Origin: Imtechella halotolerans
GTDB taxonomy: Bacteria > Bacteroidota > Bacteroidia > Flavobacteriales > Flavobacteriaceae
Length of the DNA stretch: 64,000 nt
Direction: 5' to 3'
Assembly: GCF_028743515.2 (NCBI RefSeq)
Contig: NZ_CP117969.2
Span: forward strand, 3,049,112-3,113,111
Below the pieces are notes generated by a model. That model had not been told where the DNA came from and ran no database searches. It saw only the letters and a list, made by a program, of their open reading frames with translations. Positions 1 through 10,300 of the stretch are shown one piece after another (the first letter of the stretch is position 1; each line of letters begins with the position of its first letter). The position numbers were made by a program, and so were the translations under genes.

Positions 1-35
1 ATGGTGGCATGTTGTCTGCGATGAACCGTAATTAA
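1..35 (+). CDS. gldL: GldL, C-terminal tail (partial)
   Basis: Only the last ten codons and the TAA stop (33-35) lie in the window, reading in frame from base 3 as GGMLSAMNRN. GldL (PorL) is the inner-membrane partner of GldM in the proton-driven motor that powers type IX secretion and gliding, and family members end in a similar M-L-x-A-M-N stretch. The position just before gldM, 36 bases upstream and on the same strand, fits the conserved gldK-L-M-N order. The assignment rests on ten residues plus gene order. Confidence 0.7.
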   Translation, partial: GGMLSAMNRN

Positions 36-71
36 GTCTTGCAACAATAACCAACTTAAAAACAATTTACT

Positions 72-1631
72 ATGGCAGGAGGAAATTTATCGCCGCGTCA
101 GAAGATGATCAACTTGATGTATCTTGTGTTCATCGCTATGTTGGCGCTTAATATGAGTAAAGAAGTATTATCGGCCTTTGGATTGATGAATGAAAAGATT
201 GAGTCATCAAATACTAAAGCCAACACAAATAATGCTAATATTTTTGCAGCACTTGAGCTAAAGGCTTCAGAGCAGCCAGACAAATTTGGTGAGCCACTTA
301 ATAAAGCTAAAGCTGTAAAGCAGCTTTCAGATGATTATTATAGTTATTTGGAAACACTAAAGAATAGAATGACCGAAAAGTTAAGTGATAAGTCTGACTA
401 TGAGGTTATGGATAAAGCTGATTTTCTTGATCAAACCTTTTTTAAGGGAGGAAATTATTCTACCGAAGGAAAAGAATTTGTTGATAAAATCAATGCGTAT
501 AGAGAGGGTGTTTTAACCATCCTTGGTGAAGGTAATCCTGAAGTTAAAGAAGCTGTTAAAACTAGGTTTAATACTGGAGATAATGGTAAGGTTAAAAACA
601 GAGATGGTCGCCCGGTAGATTGGTTAAATTATCATTTTGAAGGATTTCCTTTGATTGCATCTTTAACTAAGATTACGCAAATGCAAGCGGAGGTGAAGTC
701 AACAGAAGAGGATGTATTCAATGCCATGTTCCAAGGGCAATTGAAGTCTGAAATTTCCATGACTAACTATACCACCTTATTGGAGCAAACTAAAGGAGCT
801 TATTATCAAGGTGAAAGATTCGATGGATCAATAGTTTTAGGAAGAAAGGATAACTCAACTAAGCCTAATGAAGTAGAACTTTTCCTTGATGGACGTAAAT
901 TATCGGCCAGTGAATATGAAATAACCGAAGGAAAAGTTAAATTGAATGTGGGTGCAGGGAATGCAGGTGATCACAAAATTACAGGTAATCTATATTTTGA
1001 TCAGGATGGCGAACGTCTTCCTGTTGAAGTAAGCCAAACATTCTCAACTATACCTAAGCCAAACGCTGCTGTAATTTCAGCAGATAAAATGAATGTGGTG
1101 TACCGAGGTGTTGCCAACCCAATTACTATCTCAATGCCTGGTGTTCCGGATAATAAAGTAAATGCGTCAGCTCCAGGATTATCAAGATCTGGAGGAAGTA
1201 AGTACGTTATGAATCCAGGTACCGGAAGAGAAGTAACTATTAATGTAACAGGGGAAATAGATGGTAAAAAGTATCCATCTAGTCAGACCTTCCGTATTAA
1301 AGATATTCCACGTCCAACTGGTACAGTTAGTAGCCAATCTGGAGAGGTTCGTTTACCACGTGCTAACTTAGAGATTGCAACTATTAGTGCAATGCTTGAG
1401 GATTTTGATTTTGATTTGAAATTGAGTGTTCGTTCTTTTAAAATTTCTGTACCTGGTCAACCTAGTGTTCAGGTGACTGGAAGTAAGATGAATTCAAGCG
1501 CCATTAATGCTATTAAACGTGCTAAACGTGGCGATATAGTGCAAATTTTTGATATTGAAGCTTCTATTATAGGAAACACTTCATATAGATTGAAGAAGGT
1601 TGCCCCTGTAGTGGTAGAAATAACAAACTAA
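72..1631 (+). CDS. gldM: GldM, gliding motility / type IX secretion protein
   Basis: The 519-residue product matches the usual GldM/PorM length. A single N-terminal membrane helix (about residues 14-32, containing NLMYLVFIAMLALNMSKE) is followed by a long periplasmic part: a helical region to about residue 225, then beta-rich domains to the C-terminus. In known systems GldL and GldM form the rotary inner-membrane motor, and the periplasmic GldM dimer spans the periplasm to contact the GldK-GldN ring under the outer membrane. The gene follows gldL and precedes gldN by ten bases, so the three are almost certainly one transcript. The ATG at 72 starts directly with the conserved MAGGNLSPRQKMINLMY segment. 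Confidence 0.96.
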   Translation: MAGGNLSPRQKMINLMYLVFIAMLALNMSKEVLSAFGLMNEKIESSNTKANTNNANIFAALELKASEQPDKFGEPLNKAKAVKQLSDDYYSYLETLKNRMTEKLSDKSDYEVMDKADFLDQTFFKGGNYSTEGKEFVDKINAYREGVLTILGEGNPEVKEAVKTRFNTGDNGKVKNRDGRPVDWLNYHFEGFPLIASLTKITQMQAEVKSTEEDVFNAMFQGQLKSEISMTNYTTLLEQTKGAYYQGERFDGSIVLGRKDNSTKPNEVELFLDGRKLSASEYEITEGKVKLNVGAGNAGDHKITGNLYFDQDGERLPVEVSQTFSTIPKPNAAVISADKMNVVYRGVANPITISMPGVPDNKVNASAPGLSRSGGSKYVMNPGTGREVTINVTGEIDGKKYPSSQTFRIKDIPRPTGTVSSQSGEVRLPRANLEIATISAMLEDFDFDLKLSVRSFKISVPGQPSVQVTGSKMNSSAINAIKRAKRGDIVQIFDIEASIIGNTSYRLKKVAPVVVEITN

Positions 1632-1641
1632 ACGATTATAC

Positions 1642-2541
1642 ATGCGTATTATGAACTGGAGAGTAGTAATAGTAGCCGTTGTTTCCGCTTTTGTTTCTCA
1701 AGAAATCGCGGCCCAGGCCAACATTCTCAATGCAAAAAAGCCGGAAGAAATAGGGTTGCGTACCGAAGCACAAAAAGCTGCTGATAATGATAAACCGCTA
1801 CCTTATGGCTATGTAGATGACAGAGACATCCTCTGGTCCAAAACTGTTTGGGAAGTGATTGATCTTAATGAGCGTATTAATTTTCCACTCTTGTATCCAA
1901 TCGATACGATTGATATGAGTTCAGACCGTCGTTCTTTATACGATGTGCTTCTTAAGAACTTTAAAGATGGAACGCTTAAAGACGTATATGTAGATTCTTA
2001 TTTTACTGAAAGACGCAGTTTTGATGACTTGAGAGCTACACTTTCAAAAATAGATACGCTTGATGCTGGATACGATCAAATTAATGCAGGTGAAGAAGTT
2101 TCTCCCGAATTTATTGTTCGTAGGGATTTGACTGCAGCTGACATTGCACAGTATCGAATCAAAGGAATTTGGTATTTTGACATTCGTCAAGGCGAACTAA
2201 AGTACCGTCTTCTAGGAATTGCTCCAGTGGCACCTGATGTTAATTTCATAGACAATGATGAACCTGCCTTGGTTGAATTGTTTTGGGTTTGGTTCCCAGG
2301 AGCTAGAGATATTCTTCATGAGGCTAAAGCGTTTAATAATCGCAATTCCGCTATGCCTATATCCTTTGATCATTTGTTAAATTCACGTCGTTTTAATGCA
2401 ATGATTTATAAAGAGGATAATGTGTATGGTGATAGAATGGTAGAAGATTATGTTCATGATAATGCATTATTTCTTCTCCTAGAATCTAATCGTATACGCG
2501 AAAGTATTCGTGATAGAGAACAGGATATGTGGAGTTATTAA
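1642..2541 (+). CDS. gldN: GldN, gliding motility / type IX secretion protein
   Basis: A 299-residue exported protein with a signal peptide (WRVVIVAVVSAFVSQEIAAQ) and then the GldN/PorN domain, including tryptophan-rich stretches such as DILWSKTVWEVIDLNERIN and ELFWVWFPGARDILHEAKAF. GldN associates with the lipoprotein GldK in a periplasmic ring beneath the outer membrane and is needed for type IX secretion. An in-frame ATG three codons downstream (1651) could also be the start; both give a workable signal peptide. A strong terminator follows at 2560-2592, closing the gldL-M-N transcript. Confidence 0.95.
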   Translation: MRIMNWRVVIVAVVSAFVSQEIAAQANILNAKKPEEIGLRTEAQKAADNDKPLPYGYVDDRDILWSKTVWEVIDLNERINFPLLYPIDTIDMSSDRRSLYDVLLKNFKDGTLKDVYVDSYFTERRSFDDLRATLSKIDTLDAGYDQINAGEEVSPEFIVRRDLTAADIAQYRIKGIWYFDIRQGELKYRLLGIAPVAPDVNFIDNDEPALVELFWVWFPGARDILHEAKAFNNRNSAMPISFDHLLNSRRFNAMIYKEDNVYGDRMVEDYVHDNALFLLLESNRIRESIRDREQDMWSY

Positions 2542-2559
2542 TAATAATATACTCATTAT

Positions 2560-2592
2560 AAAAAAACGCTTCGGGAAACCGAAGCGTTTTTT
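2560..2592. terminator. Terminator after gldN, abutting the next promoter
   Basis: A ten-base perfect stem (AACGCTTCGG / CCGAAGCGTT) with a GAAA loop, preceded by an A run and followed by six T, so it could work in both directions. Its T run merges directly with the -7 element of the next gene. Confidence 0.85.
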
Positions 2593-2599
2593 ACTTTTG
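2592..2599 (+). promoter_or_regulatory. -7 element TACTTTTG of the FAD oxidoreductase gene
   Basis: Exact match to the Bacteroidota TAnnTTTG element. Only four bases separate it from the ATG at 2604, so transcription should start at or next to the start codon. No convincing TTG is seen 19-21 bases upstream, where the terminator stem lies. Confidence 0.5.
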
Positions 2600-2603
2600 C
2601 ATT

Positions 2604-3653
2604 ATGGTAGATTATCTCATTGTAGGAGCCGGATTGGCAGGTATAGGATTAGCACATACGCTACGGTCTAAAGGACGATCATTTGTGGTCATTGATGATG
2701 GTTCACAAAAATCTTCATCTGTGGCAGGTGGAATGTATAACCCAGTTATTTTGAAGAGGTTTACGCCGGTGTGGCAAGCTGATGCTCAGTTGGCCAAGCT
2801 AGCACCTTTTTATGCCGATATGGAGGATTTTTTAGGTTGTTCACTTAATTTTCCATTGCCAGTTTATCGCATATTTTCTTCAGTGGAGGAACAGAATAAT
2901 TGGTTTTCAGCTACTGATAATCCGTTACTTCAACCGTATATGTCCTCTAATATTAGGAAGAACTCTTATACAACCATTAATGCTCCCTATGGATTTGGTG
3001 AAGTACTTCATGCTGGTAGAGTAGATTTTGGGAAGGCACAACAAGATTATAAACGGAGACTAAAGGAAGAGGGGTTGTTCTATGAGGAGACTTTTGATTA
3101 TACGGCGATAACGTCTGATGTTGATGGAGTAACATATAAAAACATTCGTGCAAAGCATTTAGTGTTTTGTGAGGGTTATGGGCTAAAAAATAATCCCTTT
3201 TTTAATTATTTGCCATTACGAGGTACAAAAGGGCAGGTGCTTATTATTCGATCGGAAGAATTGAATGTAAATGAAGTGATTAAATCGGGAGCTTTTATCA
3301 TTCCTTTGGGGGATAACATGTATAAGATAGGTGCTACCTATGAACAGGATGATAAAACTCAAAATGTTACTGAAGAGGCTAAAAATGAGTTGTTGAGGAA
3401 ATTAAAGAATTTTATGAATTGTTCATTTGAATTGATATCTCAGGAAGCCGGAATTCGACCTACTGTAAGTGATAGAAGGCCATTAGTAGGTGCGCACCCT
3501 GAGTATAATAATATTTATATCATTAACGGTTTAGGCTCAAGAGGTGTAATGATAGCTCCTTATGTAGCGGAACAACTTTACCAATTCATTGAAGCGAAAG
3601 AGCCCTTAGAGGCCGCAATTTCTATTGATCGATTTAAGCGTTATTATTCTTAA
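2604..3653 (+). CDS. FAD-dependent oxidoreductase (DAO family)
   Basis: A 349-residue soluble protein beginning with a Rossmann dinucleotide-binding motif (VDYLIVGAGLAGIGLAHTL, GxGxxG at residues 8-13) and an acidic strand end (FVVIDDG). The middle carries substrate-domain features of the glycine/D-amino-acid oxidase (DAO) fold, and the C-terminal NGLGSRGVMIAPYVAEQL segment is the usual second FAD-contacting motif. It probably oxidises an amine or amino acid, but the substrate cannot be read from sequence. It is separated from gldN by a terminator and has its own promoter. Its last 20 bases overlap the end of the convergent DUF983 gene. Confidence 0.85.
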   Translation: MVDYLIVGAGLAGIGLAHTLRSKGRSFVVIDDGSQKSSSVAGGMYNPVILKRFTPVWQADAQLAKLAPFYADMEDFLGCSLNFPLPVYRIFSSVEEQNNWFSATDNPLLQPYMSSNIRKNSYTTINAPYGFGEVLHAGRVDFGKAQQDYKRRLKEEGLFYEETFDYTAITSDVDGVTYKNIRAKHLVFCEGYGLKNNPFFNYLPLRGTKGQVLIIRSEELNVNEVIKSGAFIIPLGDNMYKIGATYEQDDKTQNVTEEAKNELLRKLKNFMNCSFELISQEAGIRPTVSDRRPLVGAHPEYNNIYIINGLGSRGVMIAPYVAEQLYQFIEAKEPLEAAISIDRFKRYYS

Positions 3654-4032
3654 GGTTGGGCCAATTTGGATTGTATTTAATGAAAAAGTTGATCCAAATA
3701 TTACGGCTTAATCTCATGATGACAGGCATAAATATAACTAGGGTAGCAACTATGACTATAAAGGATGTTGATAAGGTTGTTCCTAGAAATAAGAAAGAAA
3801 TGATAAATGCTGCGACTGCAAATGCAACCCCTACAGCGTAGCTTACGTACATTGCACCATAAAAGAATGATGGTTCCATTCTGTATTTAAGACCACAATG
3901 TGAACAATTTTCATTTACTTCAAGTGTTTTTGAAAATTGGTAGGCATTAGTTGAGGTATACATTGATTCCTGGTGACATCTAGGGCAAGTTCCTGTTAAA
4001 ATACTGTAGAGTTTGGTTCCTTTTTTTAACAT
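3634..4032 (-). CDS. DUF983 family membrane protein
   Basis: A 132-residue product from the preferred start at 4032 (MLKKGTKLYSILTGTCPRCH). The N-terminus has a zinc-ribbon-like pair of CxxC motifs (CPRC and CSHC), followed by the family-typical YRMEPSFFYGAMYVSYAVG and two membrane helices. An in-frame ATG at 4068 adds 12 residues, but it lies upstream of a predicted -7 element at 4049-4056, so translation from it is unlikely. Function of the family is unknown. The gene ends inside the 3' end of the FAD oxidoreductase gene, a 20-base tail-to-tail overlap. Confidence 0.88.
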   Translation of the reverse strand: MLKKGTKLYSILTGTCPRCHQESMYTSTNAYQFSKTLEVNENCSHCGLKYRMEPSFFYGAMYVSYAVGVAFAVAAFIISFLFLGTTLSTSFIVIVATLVIFMPVIMRLSRNIWINFFIKYNPNWPNLKNNNA

Positions 4033-4048
4033 TTGTAAATTCTTTTTA

Positions 4049-4056
4049 CAAAAATA
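4049..4056 (-). promoter_or_regulatory. -7 element TATTTTTG of the DUF983 gene
   Basis: Reads TATTTTTG on the minus strand, 16 bases upstream of the ATG at 4032. It supports the shorter start for the DUF983 protein. Confidence 0.45.
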
Positions 4057-4098
4057 CAAGTTTAGCACTGAGAAGTGCGTAACCTAAGTAACAAAAAC

Positions 4099-6009
4099 AT
4101 GTTGAACATACATAATTTATCGGTTTCATTTGGAGGTACTTTTTTATTTGAGGAAGTAACTTTTAGACTTAATGCAGGAGACCGTGTTGGTTTGGTAGGA
4201 AAAAATGGAGCTGGGAAATCTACCATGCTTAAATTGCTATCAAAAGAAGTGGAGCCTGATACGGGAGTAATAGCTTCTGATAAAGAAGTTCGTATTGGAT
4301 TTTTAAAACAAGATATTGATTTTGTTCAAGGAAGGACTGTTTTAGAAGAGGCCTATGAAGCATTTGAAGAAATAAGAATATTAGAGCGGAACATTAACGA
4401 GATTAATCATCAATTGGCATCACGAACGGACTATGAGAGTGAGGGCTATCATGATCTTATGGTTTCTCTAAATGATATAACTCATAGGTATGAAATATTA
4501 GGAGGTTATAACTATCAAGGAAATACAGAACGTGTACTGCAAGGATTAGGGTTTCAACGTGAAGATTTTCAAAAGCTTACAGACACCTTTTCTGGTGGAT
4601 GGCGTATGAGGATTGAGCTGGCTAAGTTATTACTTCAAGATAATGATGTGCTATTGCTTGATGAGCCTACCAACCACCTAGATATTGAATCTATTATTTG
4701 GCTTGAACAATTTTTAAAAAATTATTCGGGTGTGGTAGTCATTGTGTCCCACGATAAAATGTTTTTAGATAATGTAACTAATCGCACCATTGAGATTTCG
4801 TTAGGGAAGATTTATGACTATAATAAACCATATTCGCAATACTTATTATTGAGAGAGGAATTGAGAGGACAACAATTGGCTGCTCAAAAGAACCAAGAAA
4901 AACAGATTCAGCAAACAGAGAGACTCATTGAAAAGTTTAGAGCCAAAGCCTCTAAAGCTTCAATGGCTCAATCCCTGATTAAAAAACTTGATAAGATTGA
5001 TCGCATTGAGGTAGATGAGGATGATAACAGCGTAATGAGTATTCAGTTTCCTGTATCAATTCAACCTGGTAAGGTGGTAGTAGAAATTGAGAAGGCTTCA
5101 AAGAATTATGGAAGTAAACATGTACTTGAACATATTGATCTATTGATAGAAAGAGGCACTAAAACGGCTTTTGTTGGTCAAAATGGACAAGGGAAAACAA
5201 CTCTTGCCAAAATGATTGTAGGAGAAATTCCCTTTGAGGGGCAAATTAAATTGGGACATAACGTCCAATTAGGATATTTTGCTCAAAATCAAGCGGATTA
5301 TCTGGATGGAGAAATTAGTATTTTAGAAACCATGGTTAATGCTGCTAATGAGCGCAATAGGTCTAAAGTGCGAGATATTTTGGGATCATTTCTATTTAGA
5401 GGTGATGATGTAGAAAAAAAAGTTAAAGTTCTTTCGGGAGGTGAGCGGAATAGATTGGCATTGGCTAAATTGTTATTACAGCCCTTTAATGTGTTAGTAA
5501 TGGATGAGCCTACGAACCATTTAGATATCAAATCTAAAAATGTTCTTAAACAGGCCTTACATAATTTTGAAGGGACCTTAATTCTGGTCTCCCACGATCG
5601 TGATTTTCTTCAAGGCCTTACCAATAAGGTGTATGAATTTAAGAATAAACAGATCAAGGAATATTTAGGGGATATTAATTTCTATCTTGAGGAACGGAAT
5701 GTTCAGCATATGCGTGAAATTGAGATGAAGGATGAAATTTCTGTGGTCAAGGAGAAAACTGTTGGGAAAGACCAGCTCTCCTATGAACAACAGAAAAAAC
5801 AAAAATCTTTACAGAATAAACTTAGTAAGGTAGAGTCACAAATAGCGACCCTTGAAAAGGAAATTGCGGAGATTGATGTAGAAATGGCTATTAATTACGA
5901 AGCCGTAATAGCTCAACCTAATTTCTTTGACACCTATCAAAAGAAAAAGGATACGTTAGAAGCTCTAATGTTTGATTGGGAATCGATACATGAGGAATTG
6001 GAAGGGTAG
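4099..6009 (+). CDS. ABC-F family ATP-binding protein
   Basis: A 636-residue cytoplasmic protein with two ABC domains and no membrane segments. Domain 1 has Walker A GLVGKNGAGKST, signature FSGGWRMRIELAKLLL and Walker B VLLLDEPTNHLD; domain 2 has AFVGQNGQGKTT, LSGGERNRLALAKLLL and VLVMDEPTNHLD. Between them is the charged linker typical of ABC-F factors, and a C-terminal coiled-coil arm (about residues 555-636) follows. ABC-F proteins bind the ribosomal E site to relieve stalling or protect against antibiotics; the C-terminal coil resembles the Uup/YdiF type. The start at 4099 gives the conserved MLNIHNLSVSFGG opening; an in-frame ATG at 4075 would add eight unlikely residues. Confidence 0.93.
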   Translation: MLNIHNLSVSFGGTFLFEEVTFRLNAGDRVGLVGKNGAGKSTMLKLLSKEVEPDTGVIASDKEVRIGFLKQDIDFVQGRTVLEEAYEAFEEIRILERNINEINHQLASRTDYESEGYHDLMVSLNDITHRYEILGGYNYQGNTERVLQGLGFQREDFQKLTDTFSGGWRMRIELAKLLLQDNDVLLLDEPTNHLDIESIIWLEQFLKNYSGVVVIVSHDKMFLDNVTNRTIEISLGKIYDYNKPYSQYLLLREELRGQQLAAQKNQEKQIQQTERLIEKFRAKASKASMAQSLIKKLDKIDRIEVDEDDNSVMSIQFPVSIQPGKVVVEIEKASKNYGSKHVLEHIDLLIERGTKTAFVGQNGQGKTTLAKMIVGEIPFEGQIKLGHNVQLGYFAQNQADYLDGEISILETMVNAANERNRSKVRDILGSFLFRGDDVEKKVKVLSGGERNRLALAKLLLQPFNVLVMDEPTNHLDIKSKNVLKQALHNFEGTLILVSHDRDFLQGLTNKVYEFKNKQIKEYLGDINFYLEERNVQHMREIEMKDEISVVKEKTVGKDQLSYEQQKKQKSLQNKLSKVESQIATLEKEIAEIDVEMAINYEAVIAQPNFFDTYQKKKDTLEALMFDWESIHEELEG

Positions 6010-7338
6010 TTACTCAAGAGAGAGACTTCCTGCCAATTCCTTTAATGCGATTTCTGATAATTTAGCTAAGTATTGTGCATTGCTATAGCGTACTTTGGCA
6101 TTGACATAGTTGAGTTGAGCAGCTCTAAATTCAATGGTTGTAATGGTTCCGATTCTGAATTTTTCTAGTGTAATGTCCAGATTCTCCTTGGCAATAGTTT
6201 CATTTTTAGCTTCTAAAGTAATTAACTCGAGGTTGGTTAAATAGGTTTGGTAGGCACTCGCTAACTGTGCTTGTAAAAGCTGTGTTAATTGAGCCACTTC
6301 TAGCTCACTTTTTTCAACTTCTAAGGAAGCAATCTTTTCATTTTTGTTTTGTAAAAAACCATTGAAAATTGGCAGGGATGCTGAAAACCCATAGTTGTAT
6401 CCTTGTGATTCACTTTGAGTGGCAAAACCAAAGGGAGATTTAGAATTACTAAAATTGTAACCTGTATTGACTTGAACAAGCGGAAGTCTATTGGCCTTGA
6501 CTTGTTTTAATTGAAGTTCTTGTATACGTTTTTGAATGAGTTGTGATTGTAATTGCGGATTTTGAGTTGCTGCAAGTGTCTGTAAATTTTTTAAGTTCAA
6601 GTTTTGGGCTACCGTTATAATTGTATAAACATCAAAGTCAGTGGTAACCTCACGCGCAAGGAGTTCGTTTAATTGTACTTTAGTATTGTTGTAAATTTCT
6701 AATTGTCTAAGATGCGATGTAATGTCAGTATTTAGGTCTACTTCAGCATTTAAAACTTCCAATTTAGAAGCCTTCCCTATAGTATATCTATTTTTGGCTG
6801 TTTCAAGACGTTGTTTAGAAATTTCAATAGTACTATCAAGTGCAGTAAGTTGTTGTTTTTGTTGTACTAAATCATAATACACAGAAAAGACACTACTTAC
6901 TTTGGTAAGTATAGTTCTTTTTAATTCCGTCTGGCTAAGATTCTCTAATTCTTTTAGTTGATCATGCCGAGCAAACATTCTTAGGCCATCAAATATAGTC
7001 CAGTTTAAACTTATCCCATAACTTAAGTTAGAGTTCCTAGCACCGTCAAGTTTTCGTTCATCTCCGTTTGCTTGGGTTTGAACAATGTCTACAACAGTAT
7101 TATTATTAGTCATGGTTCCATTTATTGAGGGGAGTATTCCGGCGTTAGCTAGGCTATTGTTTTTCTCACTGATTGCAACAGAATTGGAGGCAATTTTAAT
7201 GTCAAAATTGTTTTCCATGGCAATAGTAACCGCTTCTTGAATTGTCAATAATTCTTGGCCATGATGTTCATTACTATACAATAAGGCAATAATTAAAAGA
7301 GCGATATGGTATAAAGTGTGTTTCATTAATTTTTTCAT
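6010..7338 (-). CDS. TolC-family outer membrane efflux protein
   Basis: A 442-residue exported protein with an N-terminal hydrophobic signal and the two repeated helical segments of the TolC/OEP fold. The first repeat begins with LTIQEAVTIAMENNFDIKIA and the second falls near LKNLQTLAATQNPQLQ. Long Gln/Leu/Glu-rich helices would form the periplasmic tunnel. It is the outer-membrane channel of the tripartite pump encoded just upstream, three bases from the pump gene's stop. Its stop codon adjoins the stop of the convergent ABC-F gene, with no intergenic space and no visible hairpin. Confidence 0.92.
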   Translation of the reverse strand: MKKLMKHTLYHIALLIIALLYSNEHHGQELLTIQEAVTIAMENNFDIKIASNSVAISEKNNSLANAGILPSINGTMTNNNTVVDIVQTQANGDERKLDGARNSNLSYGISLNWTIFDGLRMFARHDQLKELENLSQTELKRTILTKVSSVFSVYYDLVQQKQQLTALDSTIEISKQRLETAKNRYTIGKASKLEVLNAEVDLNTDITSHLRQLEIYNNTKVQLNELLAREVTTDFDVYTIITVAQNLNLKNLQTLAATQNPQLQSQLIQKRIQELQLKQVKANRLPLVQVNTGYNFSNSKSPFGFATQSESQGYNYGFSASLPIFNGFLQNKNEKIASLEVEKSELEVAQLTQLLQAQLASAYQTYLTNLELITLEAKNETIAKENLDITLEKFRIGTITTIEFRAAQLNYVNAKVRYSNAQYLAKLSEIALKELAGSLSLE

Positions 7339-7341
7339 TTT

Positions 7342-10300
7342 CTAGGCGGTTTCACGTTCAAAGGACTCAATTTCTTTTAGTTGTTCTTGTGTACGTCGTT
7401 TTCTAGACCACATTTGATAAATGGCAGGTATAATATACAGGGTAAGAATTAGTGAAAAAACTGTTCCTCCTACAATGACAATACCCATCCCCATACGACT
7501 TTTGGAAGCAGCGCCCAGTGATACCGCAATTGGCATTGCACCTAAGGCAAGCGTTAAACTTGTCATTAAAATTGGACGTAGTCGGGACTCCGAAGCTTTA
7601 ATGATGGCTTCATATTTTGAAAGACCTTGTTCTCTAAGTTGATTGGCAAATTCAACAATTAGAATTCCATTTTTGGTAACTAAACCTATAAGCATTACAG
7701 TTCCTATTTGACTAAAAATATTCCAAGTTTGACCAAATAACCAAAGGGAGAATAGTGCACCCGCTACTGCCATTGGTACTGTAAGAATAATTATAAAGGG
7801 ATCTACAAAACTTTCGAATTGTGCTGCTAAAATCAAAAAGACCAACAGTAAGGCAAGTCCGAATGCGAACATGGTATTTGAACTACTTTCCGCAAAATCT
7901 CTTGATTCTCCGCCAAGGTCAGTAGTGAAAGTTTCGTCAAGCACTTTTTCACGAATACGTTCCATGGCTTCAATTCCATCTCCAATGCTTTTTCCAGGAG
8001 CTAATCCTGCTGAAATGGTAGCTGCCATATAACGGTTATTGTGATAAAGCTGTGGTGGACTACTTTTTTCTTCAATGGTAACTACATTATCAAGCTGTAT
8101 GAGTCTACCTTCGGTATTCTTAACAAAAATAGAAGTTAAGTCCATTGGTTTGTTTCTATCTTTTTTGTCGAATTGACCTATAACTTGATATTGCTTTCCA
8201 TTCATCATAAAATACCCGAATCGTTGTCCACTTAAGGACAGCTGTAGAGTTTGGGCAATATCAATGACTGAAACTCCCATACTTTGAGCTTTATCTCGAT
8301 CAATGGTAACATAAATTTCTGGTTTGTTGAATTTGAGGTTTACATCAGAAATAGAAAAAGTAGGGTCCTGAGATACTTCATCCATGAATAAAGGGATTTT
8401 TTCCTCTAACTTTTCAAAATTTTGAGCTTGAATGATGTATTGAACAGGAAGTCCGCCTCGACGATTCATAGATATAGTTGGCTGTTCTGATACAGATGTT
8501 CGTGCTGCTGTATAACCTCGGGTCCACTTACTTAGATCAGCAGCAATATCCGCTTGCGAGCGTTCACGGTCCGCAGGGTCTACTAAAGAAATTCTAGCAA
8601 AACCCCTATTCACTGAGGAGGCACCAAAACCTGGTGAAGTAACAATAAGACTCACCTTTTTTTCAGGTATGGAATCAGAAATTAACTGAGAAAGCTCCTG
8701 CATAAAACTATCCATATAATCATAGGTGGCGCCTTCTGGACCATTTACGTTAACCATAACCATACTACGGTCATCATAGGGTGCGGTCTCTTTTGGTAAT
8801 ATTTTATAGAAAAGGACAATAATACCTATACAAGCTATTAGGATTGGGAAACTAACCCATTTATGTTTCATGAACTTTTCCAATGAATTGGCATACCCTT
8901 TATTTAATCCTTCAAAAAACGGTTCAGTGAGTTGGTAAAAACGGGAGCGTTTTTGCTTGCCAGAACGCATTAAGTACGCATTGAGCATTGGGGTAAGTGT
9001 AAGGGAGACAAATGCTGAAATAAGCACTGCAGCGCCAATCACAACACCAAATTCCCTAAATAATTGACCTACAAAACCATCTAAGAATATGATTGGAAGA
9101 AAAACAGCTGCTAGCGTGACTGAGATAGAAATAATAGCAAAGAAAATTTCATTAGTACCTTTTATTGCTGCCTCTATTGGGGACATACCTTCTTCTACTT
9201 TTTTATAAATATTTTCTGTTACCACAATACCATCATCAACCACAAGTCCCGTAGCTAGTACGATGGCAAGTAGGGTAAGAACATTGATTGAAAAGCCAAA
9301 AAGGTACATTATAAAAAATGTCGCTATTAAGGAAACAGGAATATCTATTAATGGACGGAAAGCTATAGCCCAATTTCTAAAAAAGAAATAAATTACTAGT
9401 GTAACCAGAATAAGGGCAATCACAAGTGTTTCGGCTACTTCTAAGATAGCTTTTTTAACAAATTGAGTGCTGTCGATTACCACATTTAGGGTGAAATCTT
9501 CAGGAAGATCTTTTTTTAGCTTTTCAAATTGATCATAAAAAGAATCTGCAATATCAAGGTAATTAGAACCGGGTTGAGGAATAACAGCCATGGCTATCAT
9601 CGTTTGTCCACTATCGCTTAAACGTGTCTCTAGATTTTCTGCTTCTAAACTAGCGCTCCCAACATCGGTGAAGCGAATAATTTTATCACCTTCCGCTTTA
9701 ATAATAATTTGATTAAACTCCTCTTCAGTAGAGAGGTTACCTAAAGTTTTAACGGTAAGTTCTGTGTTTGATCCCGTAAGTTTCCCAGAGGGTAATTCTA
9801 CATTTTGCCTGTTTAAAGCTGTACGGACATCTGCTACAGTAAGGCCATAAGCGGCTAATTTAACAGGATCAATCCAGAGGCGCATGGCGTATTTACGTTG
9901 TCCCCAAATTTGCACACTGCTTACTCCTGGAATACTTTGCAAACGCTGAGCCAAAACGTTATCTGCATAGTCGGTAAGCTCCATAACATTTTTGTTGTCA
10001 CTTTGTACGGTCATGGAAATGATAGGAGAGGAGTCCGCATCTGCTTTTGAAACTACTGGGGGGGCATCGATATCTTGAGGTAAACTTCGAACCGCTTGTG
10101 ATACCTTATCACGAACATCATTGGCGGCTTCTTCCAAGTTTTTATCTAAATTAAATTCGATAGAGATTGAACTTCGCCCTTGCGCACTAGTTGATGAAAT
10201 ATTTCTAATACCATCAATGGAATTAATAGCTTTTTCAAGAGGTTCTGTTATTTGGGATTCTATAATATCTGCATTGGCACCGGCATAGTTCGTTTGAACA

